From: Rhodoluna limnophila | GTDB lineage: Bacteria; Actinomycetota; Actinomycetes; Actinomycetales; Microbacteriaceae | Assembly (NCBI GenBank): GCA_945862155.1 | Contig: CAMAXJ010000002.1 | Coordinates: 1 to 64,000 of the forward strand | Direction of reading: 5' to 3' | Length of the DNA stretch: 64,000 nt | Shown: one piece after another, positions 53,516 to 63,370 of the stretch | Numbering within the stretch: position 1 is the first letter of the stretch | How the letters are laid out: each line of letters begins with the position of its first letter | The notes under the pieces: model-generated | The model's database searches: none | What the model was told of the DNA's origin: nothing | What the model saw: the letters and a program-made list of their open reading frames with translations, nothing else | Made by a program: the position numbers and the translations under genes

Positions 53516-54175
53516 ATGATTTTCAAGCAACTCCCAGCAGCCGTTCTATGGGACATGGATGGCACACTCATCGACTCAGAGCCTTACTGGATGAAGAGCG
53601 AAGGCGCCTTTGCTAAGGCCAACAACAGTCCCTGGACCGAGCAAGATGGCTTGAGCTTGGTTGGCATGTCACTATACGACTCATCCAAAATCATCAAGGA
53701 AAGAGTTGGCTCCGATCTTGAGCCTGAGCAAATTATTCAACAACTTACCGACGGGGTCGCCGCCCAGTTGAAGCAGGAAATTTACTGGCGCCCAGGGGCA
53801 AGGGAGCTTCTATTGCTACTTAGAAAAAAGAAGATCAAGACCGCTCTGGTAACCATGTCCATGCGCCGAATGGCAGAACAAGTCGCTGACTCAATTGGTT
53901 TCGAAGCTTTTGACGTGATCGTTGCGGGAAACGATGTTCGTCACGGAAAACCTCATCCCGAGCCTTACCTCAAAGCTGCTGAGCTTCTTGGGGTAAAACC
54001 CGAGGACTGTGTTGCTTTTGAAGACTCCGTGACCGGACTTCGTTCGGCTGAGGCCGCCAACACCAAAGCGGTTGGAATCAAGAACATCGTAGAAATACCC
54101 ATGGAACTAGGTCGAATAACTTGGCCAACACTTGAAGGTGTCACACTCAACGACCTTCGAAAGCTGTTCAAGTGA
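53516..54175 (+). CDS. HAD family phosphatase (beta-phosphoglucomutase-like)
   Basis: VLWDMDGTLIDSEPYW; GKPHPEPYLKAAELLGVKPEDCVAFEDSVTGLRSAEAA. Confidence 0.92.
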   Translation: MIFKQLPAAVLWDMDGTLIDSEPYWMKSEGAFAKANNSPWTEQDGLSLVGMSLYDSSKIIKERVGSDLEPEQIIQQLTDGVAAQLKQEIYWRPGARELLLLLRKKKIKTALVTMSMRRMAEQVADSIGFEAFDVIVAGNDVRHGKPHPEPYLKAAELLGVKPEDCVAFEDSVTGLRSAEAANTKAVGIKNIVEIPMELGRITWPTLEGVTLNDLRKLFK

Positions 54176-55119
54176 CCAAACGAACTCACACATTTAAAGC
54201 AGGCGACAAAGTCCAGCTAACAGGTCCCAAGGGAAGACTAAACACAATCACGCTAGTCAAAGGTGGTGCCTTCGGCACGCACCGCGGGGACTTGAAACAC
54301 GACGACATTATCGGAAAACCAGATGGTTCCGTTGTTTCAACCCAGAACGGCGTCGAGTACCTGGCATTGAAACCGCTTTTGAATGACTTTGTGTTATCCA
54401 TGCCGCGCGGAGCAGCCATCATCTATCCAAAAGATGCCGCGCAAATTCTTGTTGAAGGGGATGTCTTCCCTGGAGCTGTAGTTGTTGAAGCCGGTGTAGG
54501 TTCAGGTGCTCTAAGCATGTACTTGCTCCGGGCGATTGGAGATTCCGGCGAATTGCATTCGTTTGAACGTCGATCTGAATTCGCGGAGATTGCCGCTGGG
54601 AACGTAAAGGCTCAGTTGGGATCTAATCCGAAGAACTGGAATATTCACCTGGGAGACCTGCAGGAGCAACTTCCTAAAAAGCTAAAACCTCAAAGCGTGG
54701 ACCGTGTTGTGCTGGACATGCTGGCGCCTTGGGAATGTATTGATGAGTGTGCTACCGCCCTTGCCCCAGGCGGTCTGATAATTGTTTACGTTGCAACTGC
54801 AACCCAGCTTTCCAGGGTCGCGGAAGATCTCCGTTCATCAAGATTGTTTACCGAACCTATCGCTTTTGAAGCATTGATGAGACCGTGGCACCTGCAGGGA
54901 TTAGCAGTTAGGCCAGAGCATCGCATGATTGCGCACACCGGCTTTTTACTAACTGCGCGTCGCCTCGCACCAGGTGCGGTTTTGCCTCAGTTCAAATCAA
55001 AGGTGAAATCCACTGAATACAAGGATGAGGATGTCCTTGCTTGGAATCCAGATGGCCTAGGGGAGCGCAAGATCTCTGAAAAGAAGCTTCGTAAGGCGGT
55101 CCGAAAGGCCACCTCATAG
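54172..55119 (+). CDS. trmI: tRNA (adenine-N1)-methyltransferase TrmI
   Basis: GDKVQLTGPKGR; YPKDAAQILVEGDVFPGAVVVEAGVGSGALSMYLLRAIG. Confidence 0.93.
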   Translation: MTKRTHTFKAGDKVQLTGPKGRLNTITLVKGGAFGTHRGDLKHDDIIGKPDGSVVSTQNGVEYLALKPLLNDFVLSMPRGAAIIYPKDAAQILVEGDVFPGAVVVEAGVGSGALSMYLLRAIGDSGELHSFERRSEFAEIAAGNVKAQLGSNPKNWNIHLGDLQEQLPKKLKPQSVDRVVLDMLAPWECIDECATALAPGGLIIVYVATATQLSRVAEDLRSSRLFTEPIAFEALMRPWHLQGLAVRPEHRMIAHTGFLLTARRLAPGAVLPQFKSKVKSTEYKDEDVLAWNPDGLGERKISEKKLRKAVRKATS

Positions 55120-55177
55120 CAGCAGCTTTCTTTACTCCGCTGTGCCAGTAAACTTTTAATAACTAATCTTTAGAAAG

Positions 55178-56128
55178 TTGCCCCCTTTGAACAAGTCGAT
55201 TCTCTTACTTTCCAGCATTCTCCTGACTGCCTCTCTAACAAGCTGTGCCCCGGCTGAAAGCTATGCCTGCGCCTCCATCCAAACTGGAGCCCAAGTGGAA
55301 TCCGTTTCAGTTACTGGAGCTCTCGGGGAGCAGCCGGTTGTCAGCTTCCCTTCACCGCTTAGTGCAGAGTCGATCCAATCACGCGTGGTAATTGCTGGTG
55401 AGGGTCCGGTATTCACCGGCCGCAATTTTGTTGAATTCGAGTTCGCAGGTTACAACGGCGGGAGCGGGCAGCTTATTCAGCAGACAAGTTTTGATGGCAC
55501 CCAAGCTCAGTCAGGAGCCTTTGGCCCAGGCGAAGTTCCAAACTTCTGCGAAGCCTTAGCTGGTGCAAAAGAAGGTTCTAGGATTGTGGCAATTATTCCT
55601 CCAGACCAAGCTCACAGCGGCGAAGGCGTCCCCGAACTGGGGGTTGGCGCAGCCGACGCATTTATCTTCGTGTTCGATCTAAAACGCGTCTTCCTTGAAA
55701 AAGCGACCGGCGCTAACGTTGCCCCTGAAGCGGGCCTTCCAACTGTTGTGACTACTCCAGATGGTGTACCTGGGATCACGATTCCAAATACTGCCGCTCC
55801 TACTGAGCTTAAAGTTGCACAGCTGATTCGTGGTTCGGGCGATCTGGTCGAAGAGGGTCAACTTGTGACTCTTCATTACAGCGGTTTTTTGTGGGACAGC
55901 TCAGAGAAGTTTGATTCAAGTTGGGACTCTGGACAAGCGACCCAGTTCGAAATGCAAGAAGGTGCCTTGATTGAAGGGTTCTTGTCTGCGGTTATTGGGC
56001 AACCTGTTGGTTCTCAAGTAATCGCCGTCATTCCGCCAGCGCTTGGCTACGGTGATGCAGGAGCTGGTTCAATTCCTCCTGGAGCAACTCTTGTGTTCGT
56101 TATCGACATTCTGGGAACTAACAACTAG
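55178..56128 (+). CDS. FKBP-type peptidyl-prolyl isomerase lipoprotein (tandem, first domain degenerate); start may be TTG 55187
   Basis: Signal peptide with lipobox LTSC; C-terminal FKBP (VTLHYSGFLWDSSEKFDSSWDSG...VIPPALGYGDAGAGSIPPGATLVFVIDIL). Confidence 0.88.
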   Translation: MPPLNKSILLLSSILLTASLTSCAPAESYACASIQTGAQVESVSVTGALGEQPVVSFPSPLSAESIQSRVVIAGEGPVFTGRNFVEFEFAGYNGGSGQLIQQTSFDGTQAQSGAFGPGEVPNFCEALAGAKEGSRIVAIIPPDQAHSGEGVPELGVGAADAFIFVFDLKRVFLEKATGANVAPEAGLPTVVTTPDGVPGITIPNTAAPTELKVAQLIRGSGDLVEEGQLVTLHYSGFLWDSSEKFDSSWDSGQATQFEMQEGALIEGFLSAVIGQPVGSQVIAVIPPALGYGDAGAGSIPPGATLVFVIDILGTNN

Positions 56129-56133
56129 CTAAC

Positions 56134-57102
56134 ATGCCTGAAAAGATTGATCTTTCGGAGCGGCTATTCAATCTGACCTGTGCGCTGCTAGTTGCAGGAA
56201 GCGGTCTATCTAAATCTGAGATTTTCGCTACCGTTCAGGGCTACAAAGAAACTTACGTACCCGGGGGAGACCTAACAGCAATCAACCGCATGTTTGAGCG
56301 GGACAAGACTTTACTATCGAGCGCCGGAATCCTTTGGAGGTCGTTTGTTCCAAAGGAGGCAATGGGTGATAACCAAGAGTTTCGATACCTGATCGCAAAT
56401 GAGGATTTCGTCTGGCCCAAAGGTCTTACTCTTTCTTCAAAGCAAGTTGCACTTTTGAACCTTGCAGCGCAGGTTTGGGCTAAGGCCTCACTTTCTGCAG
56501 ATGCCAATAGGGCGATACATCGCATTCGCGCTATGGGAGAAAAGGCAGACGGAAGCTCACTTATCGGAATAGCACCAAGAATTCGAACCCACGAGCCTAG
56601 TTTTCTGCCGCTTTCAACTGCAATTGAATCTTGTTCCCGAGTTTCATTTGATTATCTAAAGCCTGGTGAAAGTGATTTTTCAGTAAGAAACATTGAACCA
56701 TGGTCGCTTCAAAACATTGGGGGCCAGTGGCTTCTTGTTGGCTTTGATCTCGACCGGGAGGAGCCAAGAAATTTTCTTCTTAGACGCATAGTTTCTGAAA
56801 TCGACATCCAGGACGTCAGTTTTGACCCTCCCGGAAGCGCGGAGATCACCAAGACGCTTGCCGATCTAGAGCTACACAAACTTTCCCAGACAGCGAAATT
56901 AAAGACTTCAGCGGCCAGTGCAGCATGGTTTCATTTTGACTTGGCTGCCAACCAGACGGAGTTCGAGGTGAACTTCATGGACTTTTACCTATTCGCTGAG
57001 GAATTGATGGAGTTCGCAGATGAGATCGAAGTAATTGAACCAAAACAGCTGGCTGATCTCATCAGAGCGAATTTGCAAAAGGTGAGTGATACACATGCCT
57101 AA
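56134..57102 (+). CDS. pafB: WYL-domain transcriptional regulator PafB
   Basis: N-terminal HTH and WYL region; tandem with second WYL gene upstream of tatA. Confidence 0.88.
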   Translation: MPEKIDLSERLFNLTCALLVAGSGLSKSEIFATVQGYKETYVPGGDLTAINRMFERDKTLLSSAGILWRSFVPKEAMGDNQEFRYLIANEDFVWPKGLTLSSKQVALLNLAAQVWAKASLSADANRAIHRIRAMGEKADGSSLIGIAPRIRTHEPSFLPLSTAIESCSRVSFDYLKPGESDFSVRNIEPWSLQNIGGQWLLVGFDLDREEPRNFLLRRIVSEIDIQDVSFDPPGSAEITKTLADLELHKLSQTAKLKTSAASAAWFHFDLAANQTEFEVNFMDFYLFAEELMEFADEIEVIEPKQLADLIRANLQKVSDTHA

Positions 57103-58063
57103 AAGCTCAAGCCTTAGCGGTGCAGATCGCTACAATTTTATGCTGTCTCTTACGGGGTATCTGATTAACAACAGGCAGCAGGGACTCAGTGACCTTGCAA
57201 GTCACTTCCAGGTCACCGAAAAAGAGATTCGTTCAGCTGTGGTGACAATTTCACTTTCTGGAGTTGGGATGTATCGACCTGACGAGCTTTTCTTTCTTGA
57301 CTATGACCTCTTGGAAGAAGGAATTGTTGATCTAAGTTTTGCACCAACATTGGAAGCAGTCCCAAGGCTTTCTGCTAGACAGGCAGCCGCGATAGCCAGT
57401 GGACTTTCTTACCTCATGAATCTGGTTGACACTAAAGATCAGGATCAAATCAAACAGCTTCTGGAAATCCTTGGGCGAGGTGCCCTGGGCACCAAAGAGC
57501 TTCCATTTATGGTTCAGCCAACGGAAGGAGATGGTGATTTATCTCTAGTCCGACAGGCAGTAGCAGAATCAAGAGCTCTGAAATGCTCGTACATTAATTC
57601 AGCTGGTGAGATCACAAACAGGGAGATTGAGCCCCAGCTACTCGAATCTCGAGAAGCCAACTGGTTTGTAAAGGGATTTTGCCGAAGCAACCAGGAATCA
57701 AGAGTGTTCCGGCTTGATCGAATGCGGGAGATAGAACTACTGGAAGTATTTGAAGAGCGTAAACTGGCGGACACCGAGCCCGATCAGATTTACTCAGTTC
57801 GCAAATCTGACATAGAAGTACTATTCGAAGTTGACCCTGAGGCGTTTGCATTGATCGCCGATTACAAACCTGAGTTTGAGATCTCGGGAAACAAGAGCGT
57901 CCAGGTCAAGATTCCGATTGGTCAGCTAGAGACATTGGGAAGAATAGTTGCAAAGTACAGCGGGAAGGTTCGTGTTTTAGCTCCAGCAGCCGCACGGGTA
58001 GCGGTTAGAGAGTTTGCCCAACGGGCTCTTGGGCAGCGAAAAGCTGCAGCTGTAGCGGAGTAG
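57095..58063 (+). CDS. pafC: WYL-domain transcriptional regulator PafC
   Basis: Second WYL protein, 8-nt overlap with pafB; ATG 57095. Confidence 0.88.
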   Translation: MPKSSSLSGADRYNFMLSLTGYLINNRQQGLSDLASHFQVTEKEIRSAVVTISLSGVGMYRPDELFFLDYDLLEEGIVDLSFAPTLEAVPRLSARQAAAIASGLSYLMNLVDTKDQDQIKQLLEILGRGALGTKELPFMVQPTEGDGDLSLVRQAVAESRALKCSYINSAGEITNREIEPQLLESREANWFVKGFCRSNQESRVFRLDRMREIELLEVFEERKLADTEPDQIYSVRKSDIEVLFEVDPEAFALIADYKPEFEISGNKSVQVKIPIGQLETLGRIVAKYSGKVRVLAPAAARVAVREFAQRALGQRKAAAVAE

Positions 58064-58073
58064 ATTTACAGTC

Positions 58074-58355
58074 ATGGAGTGGTTATTTGCAGGTGGATTC
58101 GCCCTAGCGCTTTTGTTGTTTTCAGCGGTGTATCTATTTACAAAACTTCTCCGCTTTGCCAAGCCCGCAAAGACACTTGCGTCGCAACTCGAGAAGTTGG
58201 CGGAGGCAAACGCTAAAGCCCCTGTAATCGCCAAGGCTGTCTCAGCGCTTGGGGAGGACCCAGCGCTGCACATAGCCAAGCGCCAGCAGTTCCTTCGCGA
58301 GGCAAGGGCCCGCAAGCGTTCGAGAGAGCGTAGGCTTAGGGATAGAGATTTTTAG
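58074..58355 (+). CDS. Small membrane-anchored hypothetical protein
   Basis: One N-terminal TM and a basic C-terminus; between pafC and tatA; preceded by TAGATT-N7-ATG. Confidence 0.7.
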   Translation: MEWLFAGGFALALLLFSAVYLFTKLLRFAKPAKTLASQLEKLAEANAKAPVIAKAVSALGEDPALHIAKRQQFLREARARKRSRERRLRDRDF

Positions 58356-58373
58356 CAAGAGATAGGGAAGCTT

Positions 58374-58565
58374 ATGCGTTTACAGGGCTGGGAATGGATC
58401 ATTATTCTGGCAATCGTTTTGCTGATCTGGGGTGGGCCAAAGCTTCCAGGTCTAGCTAAGTCGCTAGCTCAGTCGATGCGAATCTTCCGTAAGGAAATCA
58501 AGTCCACTGACGAAGCTAAGCCGGCCGACAAGCCTGCTGAGGGTGAAACCCCCACCGACAAGTAA
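58374..58565 (+). CDS. tatA: Sec-independent translocase TatA
   Basis: GWEWIIILAIVLLIWGGPKLPGLAKSLAQSMRIFRKEI. Confidence 0.95.
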   Translation: MRLQGWEWIIILAIVLLIWGGPKLPGLAKSLAQSMRIFRKEIKSTDEAKPADKPAEGETPTDK

Positions 58566-59357
58566 GTGGTCAGGAACAAAAACCCCGACGCCAAGATGAG
58601 CCTTTCGGGGCATCTCAAAGAGTTCCGTAATCGACTCTTCTGGTCTGCTTTGTTCATCATTGGTGGATCTGTCGTTGGTTGGTACCTATTTGATTTCGTG
58701 TTCAACGAGCTGCAGAGACCAATTACTGAACTAGCTTCAAAGCCCGGCAGTGACGTGACTATAAATTTTCCAACTGTTGTTTCGGCTTTCGATGTGCGCT
58801 TGCAGGTTTCAATTTTCCTCGGGATTGTAATGAGTGCGCCAATATGGCTCTATAACCTTTGGGCATTTATTACTCCAGGTCTAAAAAGACGCGAGAAACG
58901 CTACACAATCGGATTCGTAGTTGCGTCCGTACCTTTGTTTATCGGAGGAACTGCACTGGCTTGGTCCTCTCTTCCAACTTTTGTTACGGTGCTTGTTGGA
59001 TTCACACCCGAGGGTGCAGCGAATGTAATAAACGCCAGTGAATACATTCTTTTCACTATCAGGATTCTGTTAGTTTTCGGTCTGGCTTTCGTGCTTCCTG
59101 TTGCGCTAGTAATGCTGAACTTTGCTGGAGTTATTACAGCGCAGAACATCATCAAGTCTTGGAGGATGGCGGTACTGATCTCAGCTGTAGTTGGAGCAAT
59201 CGCAACGCCAGTAGCCGAGCCGATGGCCATGATTCTACTTATGATTCCGCTCTTGATTCTTTACTTCTTAGCAGCAGGTGTAGCGTTCTTGCACGATAAG
59301 CGTGTTGCCCGAAAGATGGCTGCTCTCGAACTAGTCGACCCACAAGACGCGAATTAG
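58566..59357 (+). CDS. tatC: Sec-independent translocase TatC
   Basis: MSLSGHLKEFRNRLFWSALFI; six TM segments; FITPGLKRREKR. Confidence 0.96.
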   Translation: MVRNKNPDAKMSLSGHLKEFRNRLFWSALFIIGGSVVGWYLFDFVFNELQRPITELASKPGSDVTINFPTVVSAFDVRLQVSIFLGIVMSAPIWLYNLWAFITPGLKRREKRYTIGFVVASVPLFIGGTALAWSSLPTFVTVLVGFTPEGAANVINASEYILFTIRILLVFGLAFVLPVALVMLNFAGVITAQNIIKSWRMAVLISAVVGAIATPVAEPMAMILLMIPLLILYFLAAGVAFLHDKRVARKMAALELVDPQDAN

Positions 59358-59362
59358 CTTTC

Positions 59363-61810
59363 GTGGTGACAGAGGACTTGAGCGCTGCCGAGCGCTACGC
59401 AAGGGCGAAATTAAAACAAACCGCGCCCAGCTACAACTCATTTCTCGAATTGTTGGATTTCGCACTTGACCCATTTCAGGAACAGGCCTGCCACGCTTTG
59501 GCAAAAGGGAAAGGCGTACTTGTTGCTGCTCCAACGGGCGCTGGAAAAACCATCGTTGGCGAATTTGCTATTCATCTAGCCATCGAAAAGAATCAGAAGG
59601 TTTTCTATACAACTCCGATAAAAGCCCTCAGTAATCAAAAGTTTTCAGATCTAGTGGCAAGGTACGGACCTGATCGAGTAGGTCTGCTAACAGGCGATAC
59701 CAACACAAATTCCGACGCCCAGATTGTTGTTATGACCACTGAGGTGTTGCGGAACATGATTTATGCGAACTCTGATTCGCTTATTGAGCTGGGCTTTGTG
59801 GTTATGGACGAAGTTCACTACCTAGCCGATAGGTTCCGAGGAGCAGTCTGGGAGGAAGTTATTCTCCACCTACCGAAAGACGTCAAGCTGGTTTCTCTAA
59901 GCGCAACGGTTTCAAACGCCGAAGAATTTGGTGCCTGGCTTGAAGAGGTACGCGGTGATACTGAAATTGTTGTATCGGAGCACCGACCGGTGCCGTTGGA
60001 TCAGCACGTACTGTTTGGCGATGAACTCATGGAGTTGTTTGCTGCAGGTTCAAAAAATCAACGGGTAAACGCAGAACTGGTTCAAAAACACTCGTCTAAG
60101 TTGAGAATTCCTATCGGCAAGTACACCAAAGGCAAAAAACCTAAGGGCGAACTGGACAAGCGCTTTTCGAGAATTCCTAAGATCAGCAAACCCGAAGTTG
60201 TTGAAATACTCGAAGACAACGACCTGCTGCCGGCAATCTTCTTTATCTTCTCTCGAGTCGGTTGTGATGCCGCGGTAAGAGCATGCCACCAGTATGGAGT
60301 TCGCCTAACAACCCGCGAAGAGCAAGCTGAAATTCGGTACTTGGTTGAAGAGAAGACGGCGTCAATCGCCGATGAGGATCTTGCAACTCTCGGATACTTT
60401 GAGTGGCTCAGTGGTCTAGAAAGAGGAGTGGCGGCCCATCATGCAGGAATGTTGCCAGCTTTCAAGGAAGTGGTTGAGGAACTATTCCTAAGAAAGCTAG
60501 TGAGGGTGGTTTTCGCAACCGAAACCCTAGCCCTTGGAATCAACATGCCTGCCCGCACCGTGGTTCTTGAGCGTTTGGACAAATTCAACGGCGAGTCCAG
60601 GGTACAGATAACTCCGGGGGAGTACACCCAACTGACAGGGCGAGCCGGCAGACGGGGCATCGACACCCTCGGGCATTCGGTAATTCAGTGGTCGGGAAAT
60701 CTTGACCCTGCAAGCGTTGCGGGTCTTGCCAGCAAACGAAGCTATCCGTTGATTAGCCCTTTCAAACCAACAGCCAACATGGCAGTGAATTTGATTGAAG
60801 CTTTTGGACGTAAACGCGCCCGAGAAGTTCTGGAAACTTCCTTTGCTCAGTTTCAGGCAGATAGGTCCGTGGTTGGTCTCGCAAAGGGAATTCGAGAGAA
60901 GCAAATTTCACTTGATGGCTACGCCAAGTCCATGGAGTGCCACTTGGGGGATTTCTTCGGGTACTCAAGCATTAGAAGAGAGCTAACCGATATTGAAAAG
61001 AGTTTGGCTTCTGGCAGAACTAGACAAGAGCGTGGGAAGGACATCAGGCAAACCAAAAGTCGCAGCGAGCAGGAACGAAAGCTGGCAGAGCTCAAGGTGC
61101 GAATGAAAACACATCCTTGTCACTTGTGTACGCATCGTGAAGCTCACTCCAGATGGGCTGAGCGTTGGTGGCAATTGCATCGTGAGACCCAGGCGATTCT
61201 GGACCAGATTGAAGGACGAACAAATCTTGTTGCATCCACCTTTGACAAGATCTGCGAGCTACTAATTGAGCTTGACTATCTAGATGATTCAGATCAAGAC
61301 TTGCTGGTCACCGAGTCCGGAAAGATGCTTGCTCGAATCTATGGTGAGCGTGACTTGCTAGTCGCAGAGGCTCTTCGCCTCAAGATCTGGGACAACCTAG
61401 ATGCTCCTTCTTTGGCTGCCATGGCGGCGGCACTGGTTTATGAACCTCGGCGAGATGATGAGAACTTTGAGCCTCGTGCTGTGAAAGGAAACTTCCAGCA
61501 AAGCTTTACCAACACCCAGCTGCTTTGGGATGATCTAGAAAATCTTGCAAAAAAGCACAAACTTCAACGATCATCAAAACTGGAGATGGACCTAAGCTAT
61601 CCAATCCATCGTTGGGCAACCGGAGCCAAGCTCGATCTGGTTTTGGAATCAGCTGATTTACTGCCAGGAGATTTCATTAGGTGGTGCAAGCAAATTATTG
61701 ATCTACTAGAGCAGCTTGCCAAGGCAAGTGAAGGTCCGATTTCCGCTAAAGCCAGAGACGCGGTGGATCTGGTCAAGCGAGGCATCGTTGCCTATTCGTA
61801 CTATGCATAG
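59363..61810 (+). CDS. helY: DEAD/DEAH-box RNA helicase (Mtr4/Ski2-like, HelY)
   Basis: APTGAGKTIVGEFAI; MDEVHYLADRFRGAVWEEVI; SATVSNAEEFGAWL; QLTGRAGRRGID. Confidence 0.92.
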   Translation: MVTEDLSAAERYARAKLKQTAPSYNSFLELLDFALDPFQEQACHALAKGKGVLVAAPTGAGKTIVGEFAIHLAIEKNQKVFYTTPIKALSNQKFSDLVARYGPDRVGLLTGDTNTNSDAQIVVMTTEVLRNMIYANSDSLIELGFVVMDEVHYLADRFRGAVWEEVILHLPKDVKLVSLSATVSNAEEFGAWLEEVRGDTEIVVSEHRPVPLDQHVLFGDELMELFAAGSKNQRVNAELVQKHSSKLRIPIGKYTKGKKPKGELDKRFSRIPKISKPEVVEILEDNDLLPAIFFIFSRVGCDAAVRACHQYGVRLTTREEQAEIRYLVEEKTASIADEDLATLGYFEWLSGLERGVAAHHAGMLPAFKEVVEELFLRKLVRVVFATETLALGINMPARTVVLERLDKFNGESRVQITPGEYTQLTGRAGRRGIDTLGHSVIQWSGNLDPASVAGLASKRSYPLISPFKPTANMAVNLIEAFGRKRAREVLETSFAQFQADRSVVGLAKGIREKQISLDGYAKSMECHLGDFFGYSSIRRELTDIEKSLASGRTRQERGKDIRQTKSRSEQERKLAELKVRMKTHPCHLCTHREAHSRWAERWWQLHRETQAILDQIEGRTNLVASTFDKICELLIELDYLDDSDQDLLVTESGKMLARIYGERDLLVAEALRLKIWDNLDAPSLAAMAAALVYEPRRDDENFEPRAVKGNFQQSFTNTQLLWDDLENLAKKHKLQRSSKLEMDLSYPIHRWATGAKLDLVLESADLLPGDFIRWCKQIIDLLEQLAKASEGPISAKARDAVDLVKRGIVAYSYYA

Positions 61811-61819
61811 GCTAGATAC

Positions 61820-63370
61820 ATGAGCAAACACAGCGGCAATGGCATTTTGCTTTGGCGCCTGCCGGTTGGAATCACTGGAGGGCTGCTGTCTTCTCTGGCT
61901 ATGCCCCGCGAAAACATTTGGCCACTAATCTTTGTCTCAGTAGCGCTTATTCTCGTCAGCCTTCGAGGACTCAAATTCTTTGCAGCATCTTTTGTTGGCT
62001 TTTTCTCCGGGGTTGCCTTCTACATGAGTCAGATTGAATGGACCAGTCTCTACCTAGGTCCGATTCCTTGGATTGCGCTTTCGGTGATGGAAGCGCTCAT
62101 CTTTGCTGTTGGTGCGGGAGTTATTGCAGCGGTGTGGGCTTGGCTGCGCCAAAAGCCTTCAAAGGGATACTCGTCAGCGCTTATCGCACTTGCGATAGCG
62201 ACAGTTTGGACGGCGCGCGAATGGGCGTCCATCAACTTGCCCTATGGCGGATTTCCTTGGTCAAGGGTTTCCCAAGCGCTTTCGGATAGTTTTCTATCCT
62301 CTCTTGTGTACTTTGTAGGAATTTCCGGGCTCACGTTTTTGTCTGTATTTTTCACAGTCGCACTCTTGCAAGCTATCGAGTCAGGTTCGAAGAATCTGCG
62401 GTTACATGGCATTTCTTTGATTTCGACAGCCGGAGTTATAGCACTTGCTGCCTTATTTGTGGTGCCAGCTGGAGCTGAATCTGGCGAGGTCACGGTTGCG
62501 GCAGTGCAGGGCAATGCCAATGCGGGCCTATTTGCAAACGCCGAACGTGGAACATTTCTTCGAAATCATCTTGAGGCTACCGAGCTTCTTGATAGTCATC
62601 CACTCAAAGAATCAATTGACTTTATTGTTTGGCCAGAAAACGCTTCCGACCTGAACCCGCAGTCAAATGAATTGGCCAAACTTCAAATCGATGCCACTGT
62701 TGAGAAGTATCAGGTGCCACTGATCTTTGGTGCTATTACCGAATCAGGCGAAGAGATTTTCAACAGTTCGCTCTATTTTGCACCTGGACAAGGGCAGATT
62801 GACCAGTACGACAAGAAGCGCCCGGTTCCTTTCGCCGAGTACGTTCCAGATAGAGACTTCTGGTACTCACTTGCACCAGATTTAATCGGAATGGTCTCTC
62901 GAGGCTACGCCTTCGGAACGCGGAATGGCATTTTCGAATTCGAAAGTAGAAGCCTAGGTGTCCTTATCTGCTTTGAAGTGGCTATCGACGACATCGGCCG
63001 AGAGCTAGTAAGTGACGGCGCGGAAATTATTCTTTCTCAAACCAACAACGCTGATTTTGGACGAAGTGACGAAACCTTCCAGCAAGCTGCCCTTGCTAGG
63101 TTGCGTGCGATCGAAACGGGCAGAACCCTGGTGAACATCTCAACAGTTGGAGTTTCAAAGGTGTTTCTTGCCGACGGCTCAATAGTTGATGAGCTGCCGA
63201 TTTTTGAACCCGGCGTCATGGTTCAGACTCTCCCACTTAGAGCTTCAATCACTCCTGCCATGGCTATTGGTCCAAGTTTTGACTTGGCTATCAATGTTTT
63301 TGCTTTGAGTCTTCTCACGGGAGCAATTGGTTCTTGGGTTCGAGGCAGATCAAAGAAATCAAACGTGTGA
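61820..63370 (+). CDS. lnt: Apolipoprotein N-acyltransferase
   Basis: TM bundle followed by CN-hydrolase domain with E (WPENASD), K (YDKKRPVPFAEYVP), C (LICFEVAI). Confidence 0.95.
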   Translation: MSKHSGNGILLWRLPVGITGGLLSSLAMPRENIWPLIFVSVALILVSLRGLKFFAASFVGFFSGVAFYMSQIEWTSLYLGPIPWIALSVMEALIFAVGAGVIAAVWAWLRQKPSKGYSSALIALAIATVWTAREWASINLPYGGFPWSRVSQALSDSFLSSLVYFVGISGLTFLSVFFTVALLQAIESGSKNLRLHGISLISTAGVIALAALFVVPAGAESGEVTVAAVQGNANAGLFANAERGTFLRNHLEATELLDSHPLKESIDFIVWPENASDLNPQSNELAKLQIDATVEKYQVPLIFGAITESGEEIFNSSLYFAPGQGQIDQYDKKRPVPFAEYVPDRDFWYSLAPDLIGMVSRGYAFGTRNGIFEFESRSLGVLICFEVAIDDIGRELVSDGAEIILSQTNNADFGRSDETFQQAALARLRAIETGRTLVNISTVGVSKVFLADGSIVDELPIFEPGVMVQTLPLRASITPAMAIGPSFDLAINVFALSLLTGAIGSWVRGRSKKSNV

